Below the pieces are notes generated by a model. That model saw only the letters and a program-made list of their open reading frames with translations, was not told the origin of the DNA and made no database searches. From an uncultured Bacilli bacterium (GTDB lineage Bacteria > Bacillota_I > Bacilli_A > RF39 > UBA660): 8,484 bases of DNA. The DNA is taken from positions 1-8,484 of the forward strand of contig CANRDQ010000045.1 in the NCBI GenBank assembly GCA_947629395.1, read 5' to 3'. Positions 5,772 through 8,484 of the stretch are shown piece after piece. The first letter of the stretch is position 1; every line of letters starts with the position of its first letter. A program made the position numbers and the translations under genes.

Positions 5772-6630
5772 AACCTATTTTTTCTAAAATACCATGTTCA
5801 AGATCATCTATATTATATAGAGTTTCTAATTCATTAAATGTCTCTTCTAAATTTTTTCTAGCACTATTCCAGCCAGTTCCATCAGTAAACCAAATAAATG
5901 TTACTCCATCCACTTTTTCAGATTCTTGTGCTAACATTTTATAACTTCTAGCAGTTTCATTTAACTTAGATCCACCACCAGAATAAAAGTTAGTTTCAAT
6001 AACATATACTTGATTTTCAGTTTTTATTACAAAGTCAAATCTTTTAGTAGATGTATCATTTCCTGACATTTCACTTAAATCAAGATTCCATTTCTTTTCT
6101 ATATCTTTTAAGTACATCTCTTTAAAATAATTAACATCTTTTTGATAACCAGCTTTCACTATATATGACTCAACTAAATTTTCCATTAGGTGTCCACCAC
6201 GATTTTTTCGACCATTTGAATCAAGTCCTACTTCTATTCCTAAAACATAATCATATAGATTATTTACGATATGCTTTTGAAGTAAATCAAATAATCCACT
6301 TTCTCTCATGAATTTAATATAATCATTCATAGAATATACCATTTTATCAAACTTAAATAAATATTCATTTATTTCATCTTTAACAAAGATTTCTCTTGAA
6401 CGAACAGCAAGTAAAAGTGGTATACACTCTAAAGTATCAGGATATTTAATCAAAATATTTTGGAATTCTTCTTCTATATTTTTACTACCAATTAAAGAAT
6501 TTAAAATATTAAGCTCTACTTTAACTTTATCAACGTTTTTATATATTTTATTAAAATCAACATAATAAGTATAATCAGATATGCTGGTTTTAAATTTACT
6601 TAACCATTCATTAAAATCTCTTTTATGCAT
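5770..6630 (-). CDS. dpnB: Type II restriction endonuclease, DpnII/MboI family (GATC)
   Basis: The 286-residue protein matches the DpnII endonuclease along its whole length (pneumococcal enzyme 288 aa). It cuts double-stranded DNA at unmethylated GATC. Family segments include NEWLSKFKTSISDYTYYVDF (7-26), NILNSLIGSKNI (41-52), GRKNRGGHLMENLVESY (140-156), KRFDFVIK (196-203), ETNFYSGGGSKLNETARSYK (212-231) and YNIDDLEHGIL (272-282). Asp199 and Glu212, spaced as in a PD-(D/E)xK-like core, are candidate catalytic residues by inference. The gene is last in the dpnM-dpnA-dpnB operon and its start overlaps the dpnA stop by 8 bp. Its ribosome binding site (AAAGGA, 6642-6647) is weaker and more distant than that of dpnA, which would keep endonuclease output below methylase output. 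The reading frame is complete, so the system is probably active. Confidence 0.93.
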   Translation of the reverse strand: MHKRDFNEWLSKFKTSISDYTYYVDFNKIYKNVDKVKVELNILNSLIGSKNIEEEFQNILIKYPDTLECIPLLLAVRSREIFVKDEINEYLFKFDKMVYSMNDYIKFMRESGLFDLLQKHIVNNLYDYVLGIEVGLDSNGRKNRGGHLMENLVESYIVKAGYQKDVNYFKEMYLKDIEKKWNLDLSEMSGNDTSTKRFDFVIKTENQVYVIETNFYSGGGSKLNETARSYKMLAQESEKVDGVTFIWFTDGTGWNSARKNLEETFNELETLYNIDDLEHGILEKIG

Positions 6631-7393
6631 TATTATCGCTTTCCTTTCTTCTAATTGTTAAATCTAAAAATTCCTTTTCTTGTTCAATACCAATATATTT
6701 TCTATTTAATCTTCTTGCAACAATACCAGTTGTTCCACTACCATTAAAAGGATCTAAAATTAAATCTCCTTCATCAGTTGAAGCTAATATTATTTTTTCA
6801 AGTATTGCTATTGGTTTTTGAGTTGGATGTTTACCACATTTTTTCTCACTAGGTTTAGTAAGTGAAGTTTCCCAAACATCTTTTGCTTGTTTTCCTCCAT
6901 TTAATTCTCTCATTAAATCATAATTAAATTTGTGTTTAGCTTTCTTTAAATCTTTTTTTGCCCAAAGAATAGTCTCTGTAGAATGAACAAAATATCTACA
7001 ACTAATATTTGGTGGTGGATTTAATTTTTTCCAAGTTATATTATTAATAATTTTAAATCCTTCTTGTTCAAGAGCCATACCTATTGAATAAATATTGTGC
7101 ATAGTGCCACTAATCCATATTGTTCCATTATCTTTTAGTACTTTATAACATAATTTAATCCATTTTCTATTGAATTTATGTTTCTCATCGATGGTTATAG
7201 ATTTATCCCACTCCCCTTTATTTACGGATACCATCTTACCACCACTACAAGAAATTCCACCACTAGACAAAAAATAAGGAGGGTCTGCGAAAATCATATC
7301 AATACTTTGTGGTTCAATATTTTTAAGTATTTTTAATGAATCTCCTTGTATAAGTTTAAAATCCTTATCTTCATAATAATATTTATTACTCAT
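6623..7393 (-). CDS. dpnA: DNA adenine methyltransferase, DpnA type (beta class, GATC)
   Basis: The 256-residue enzyme transfers methyl from S-adenosylmethionine to adenine N6. Motif order is that of beta-class methyltransferases: catalytic DPPY at 37-40 (FADPPYFLSSGGISCSGG) precedes the cofactor motif DPFNGSGTTG (214-223), with HPTQKP at 189-194. The segment HNIYSIGMALEQEGFKIINN is nearly that of pneumococcal DpnA. That enzyme methylates GATC also in single-stranded DNA, protecting incoming transforming DNA; this is family knowledge, not shown here. The ATG at 7393 is chosen because AGGAGGT lies 7 nt upstream and the product then matches the family core. An upstream in-frame ATG at 7456 would add 21 residues and overlap dpnM, and lacks a good ribosome binding site; a longer form cannot be ruled out. 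The gene overlaps dpnB by 8 bp. Confidence 0.92.
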   Translation of the reverse strand: MSNKYYYEDKDFKLIQGDSLKILKNIEPQSIDMIFADPPYFLSSGGISCSGGKMVSVNKGEWDKSITIDEKHKFNRKWIKLCYKVLKDNGTIWISGTMHNIYSIGMALEQEGFKIINNITWKKLNPPPNISCRYFVHSTETILWAKKDLKKAKHKFNYDLMRELNGGKQAKDVWETSLTKPSEKKCGKHPTQKPIAILEKIILASTDEGDLILDPFNGSGTTGIVARRLNRKYIGIEQEKEFLDLTIRRKESDNNA

Positions 7394-7407
7394 ACAAATT
7401 ACCTCCT
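7394..7407 (-). promoter_or_regulatory. Ribosome binding site fixing the dpnA start
   Basis: AGGAGGT (7401-7407 on the minus strand) sits 7 nt before the ATG at 7393. It is the best ribosome binding site in the operon and supports the shorter DpnA form. Confidence 0.75.
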
Positions 7408-7433
7408 CATCTATATTATAATAACTTTTATTA

Positions 7434-8282
7434 TCAAAATCCTTTTTTATTTTCAAAATTAGTAATAATTACTTCTTCTACTTTACCTCTCTTCTTTCCA
7501 TTAGCATTTATATTTCTTTTAGCCTCAATAACATGAATATTAAAATCTTTATATAATTCATTAATAAGTTTTGTATTATGATTAGAAAGCATTACAAAGC
7601 AACCTCTATTAGATAAATCTTTAAATACATTAGAAAGTCTTATTTGTTCTTCCTTATCAAATCCATTTTCTGTATAACTATTAAAAGTGGAAGTATCAGA
7701 GTCATAAGGTGGATCAAAATAAACAAAGTCCCCTTTTTTAGCTTCACTTACTGCCTCTTCGAAATCTACAGAAAGTAATTTAACATCATTATAATTCAAA
7801 TAACCACAAATAACACCAAGATTCTGTCCTTCATAAGTATTTACTTTAGTTTTTTTACCAAAAGGTACATTAAACTCATTATTTTTATTAACTCTATAAA
7901 GACCATTAAAACAAGCTTTATTCAAATAAATAGTACGAGCTGCTCTTTTATAATCAGCAAGTCTATTAAATTTCTTTTTATCTCTATCTAAATTTCTAAT
8001 CTCATAATAATAATCTTCTGAATGATTAGCTTCATGATGGTTTAATTCTCTGCACATAGCTTCAAACTTTTTTTCATCTCTAATACATTCATATACATTC
8101 ATAAGTTCTTTATTAGAATCATTTATAACTGCTTTTTTGGGAGATAATTCAAATAATAATGCTCCTCCACCAACAAATGGTTCATAATAAGTATCAAACT
8201 CTTCTGGAGCATATTGTTTTAATTTATCTATTATTTGACGTTTACCACCAGCCCATTTAACAAATGGTTTTCCTTTAATCAT
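7434..8282 (-). CDS. dpnM: Dam-family GATC adenine-N6 methyltransferase, DpnM type
   Basis: This 282-residue alpha-class enzyme methylates adenine in double-stranded GATC and protects the host from the partner endonuclease. Visible motifs are the cofactor-binding FVKWAGGKRQ (7-16), motif I YEPFVGGGALLFEL (33-46), the Dam-type segment KACFNGLYRVNKNNEFNVPF (122-141), catalytic DPPY at 190-193 in GDFVYFDPPYDSDTSTF, and MLSNHNTKLI (231-240). Length agrees with pneumococcal DpnM (284 aa). The start has GGTGG 8 nt upstream. It is first in the operon, 40 bp before dpnA, so methylase is made before endonuclease. A cellular Dam is unlikely because the gene is embedded in the dpnM-A-B order. Confidence 0.94.
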   Translation of the reverse strand: MIKGKPFVKWAGGKRQIIDKLKQYAPEEFDTYYEPFVGGGALLFELSPKKAVINDSNKELMNVYECIRDEKKFEAMCRELNHHEANHSEDYYYEIRNLDRDKKKFNRLADYKRAARTIYLNKACFNGLYRVNKNNEFNVPFGKKTKVNTYEGQNLGVICGYLNYNDVKLLSVDFEEAVSEAKKGDFVYFDPPYDSDTSTFNSYTENGFDKEEQIRLSNVFKDLSNRGCFVMLSNHNTKLINELYKDFNIHVIEAKRNINANGKKRGKVEEVIITNFENKKGF

Positions 8283-8362
8283 TTTACACCACCCTATATA
8301 TTTAAATATTATTCACTAACTACATAATGTAACATCTTGATCTAGTTTCAATAACAATTAAT

Positions 8363-8371
8363 ATTATACCA
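8363..8371 (-). promoter_or_regulatory. Predicted extended -10 promoter of the DpnII operon
   Basis: The minus strand reads TGG-TATAAT, a perfect -10 box with extended TG. The -35 position (8386-8391, CTCTTT) is poor. Transcription would start near 8356 and give a leader of about 74 nt containing a GATC site (8339-8342) and the palindrome TACATAATGTA (8321-8331). The promoter sits about 40 bp from the IS end. Confidence 0.55.
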
Positions 8372-8409
8372 TATAAAAAGTAAAAAAAGAGAAATACTTA
8401 ATAAAGTTT

Positions 8410-8484
8410 TGAACTAGTCAATAAAAAGTAGACACAAAAAGAGAATTTATAAGAATCCCAATTCGGTTCTATACTGGATTGGGG
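8410..8484 (-). mobile_element. Right end of an IS3-family insertion sequence (continues off the edge)
   Basis: Starting at 8410, TGAACTAGTCAATAAAAAGT followed by AGACACAAAAAG has the form of an IS3-family terminal inverted repeat: it begins with TG and has the A-rich block followed by AGACACA. Directly inside it lies a transposase C-terminus. The element therefore has its transposase 3' end facing the DpnII cassette. The other end and the target duplication are not visible. Confidence 0.65.
8447..8484 (-). CDS. IS3-family transposase OrfB, C-terminal fragment (partial)
   Basis: Only the last 11 complete codons are in the window, reading PIQYRTELGFL then TAA. The (S)PIQYRTEL ending is typical of the integrase-core OrfB of IS3-family elements, in which SP-x-x-YR lies just before the stop. 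Together with the terminal repeat 6 bp downstream this is a convincing partial gene; intactness cannot be judged. Confidence 0.65.
   Translation of the reverse strand, partial: PIQYRTELGFL

Noticed and set aside
5640..5837. Plus-strand 65-codon frame with a hydrophobic N-terminus, resembling a small type I toxin
   Set aside because: Its ATG lies in the 3' arm of the small-RNA terminator, there is no ribosome binding site, it runs through the dpnB terminator into dpnB antisense, and hydrophobicity is expected from AT-rich sequence.
1..8484. Avoidance of GATC sites in a DpnII-bearing genome
   Set aside because: By eye there are at least fifteen GATC sites across the window, not far below what this base composition predicts, so there is no clear depletion.
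1..8484. tRNA, rRNA, CRISPR array or prophage genes
   Set aside because: No cloverleaf-like sequence, rRNA segment, regularly spaced direct repeats or phage structural genes were seen.

Overview
The window is very AT-rich, and every recognisable protein gene lies on the minus strand. The gene families (SepF, DivIVA, a SpoIID-like protein, strong GGAGG-type ribosome binding sites, intrinsic terminators with long T-tracts) point to a low-GC Gram-positive (Bacillota/Firmicutes). It is probably a clostridial or related endospore-forming lineage. The species cannot be fixed from the sequence alone.

Layout, left to right. (1) 9-2768: a cell-division pair, sepF followed by divIVA, with an HerA-type hexameric ATPase gene immediately upstream. 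sepF and herA each have their own extended -10 promoter. (2) 2865-5443: a tightly packed three-gene unit read right to left. It encodes a five-LysM protein, a small beta-sandwich (carboxypeptidase-regulatory-like) protein, and a protein joining a SpoIID-like domain to three peptidoglycan-binding repeats. None has a signal peptide. A strong terminator closes the unit. (3) 5444-5769: an intergenic region with no protein gene. It holds a near-consensus plus-strand promoter that drives a predicted structured RNA of about 114 nt ending in an intrinsic terminator. It also holds a minus-strand promoter for the LysM unit whose -35 box overlaps that of the RNA, and hairpins that could terminate in both directions. 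(4) 5770-8282: a complete DpnII-type restriction-modification cassette in the classical order: dpnM (Dam-like GATC adenine methyltransferase), dpnA (second, beta-class adenine methyltransferase) and dpnB (GATC endonuclease), with a terminator at its end and an extended -10 promoter in front. (5) 8410-8484: the terminus of an IS3-family insertion sequence, including the last codons of its transposase, running off the right edge.

How they work together. SepF and DivIVA act at the septum. The LysM/SpoIID unit is probably a peptidoglycan- or spore-envelope-associated set. The DpnII cassette is a GATC-specific defence module; its DpnA-type enzyme is known in pneumococcus to methylate single-stranded GATC DNA taken up during transformation. 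The cassette lies between an IS end and the RNA-bearing intergenic region, which fits accessory DNA inserted between core genes. The least explained item is the predicted RNA at 5544-5657.
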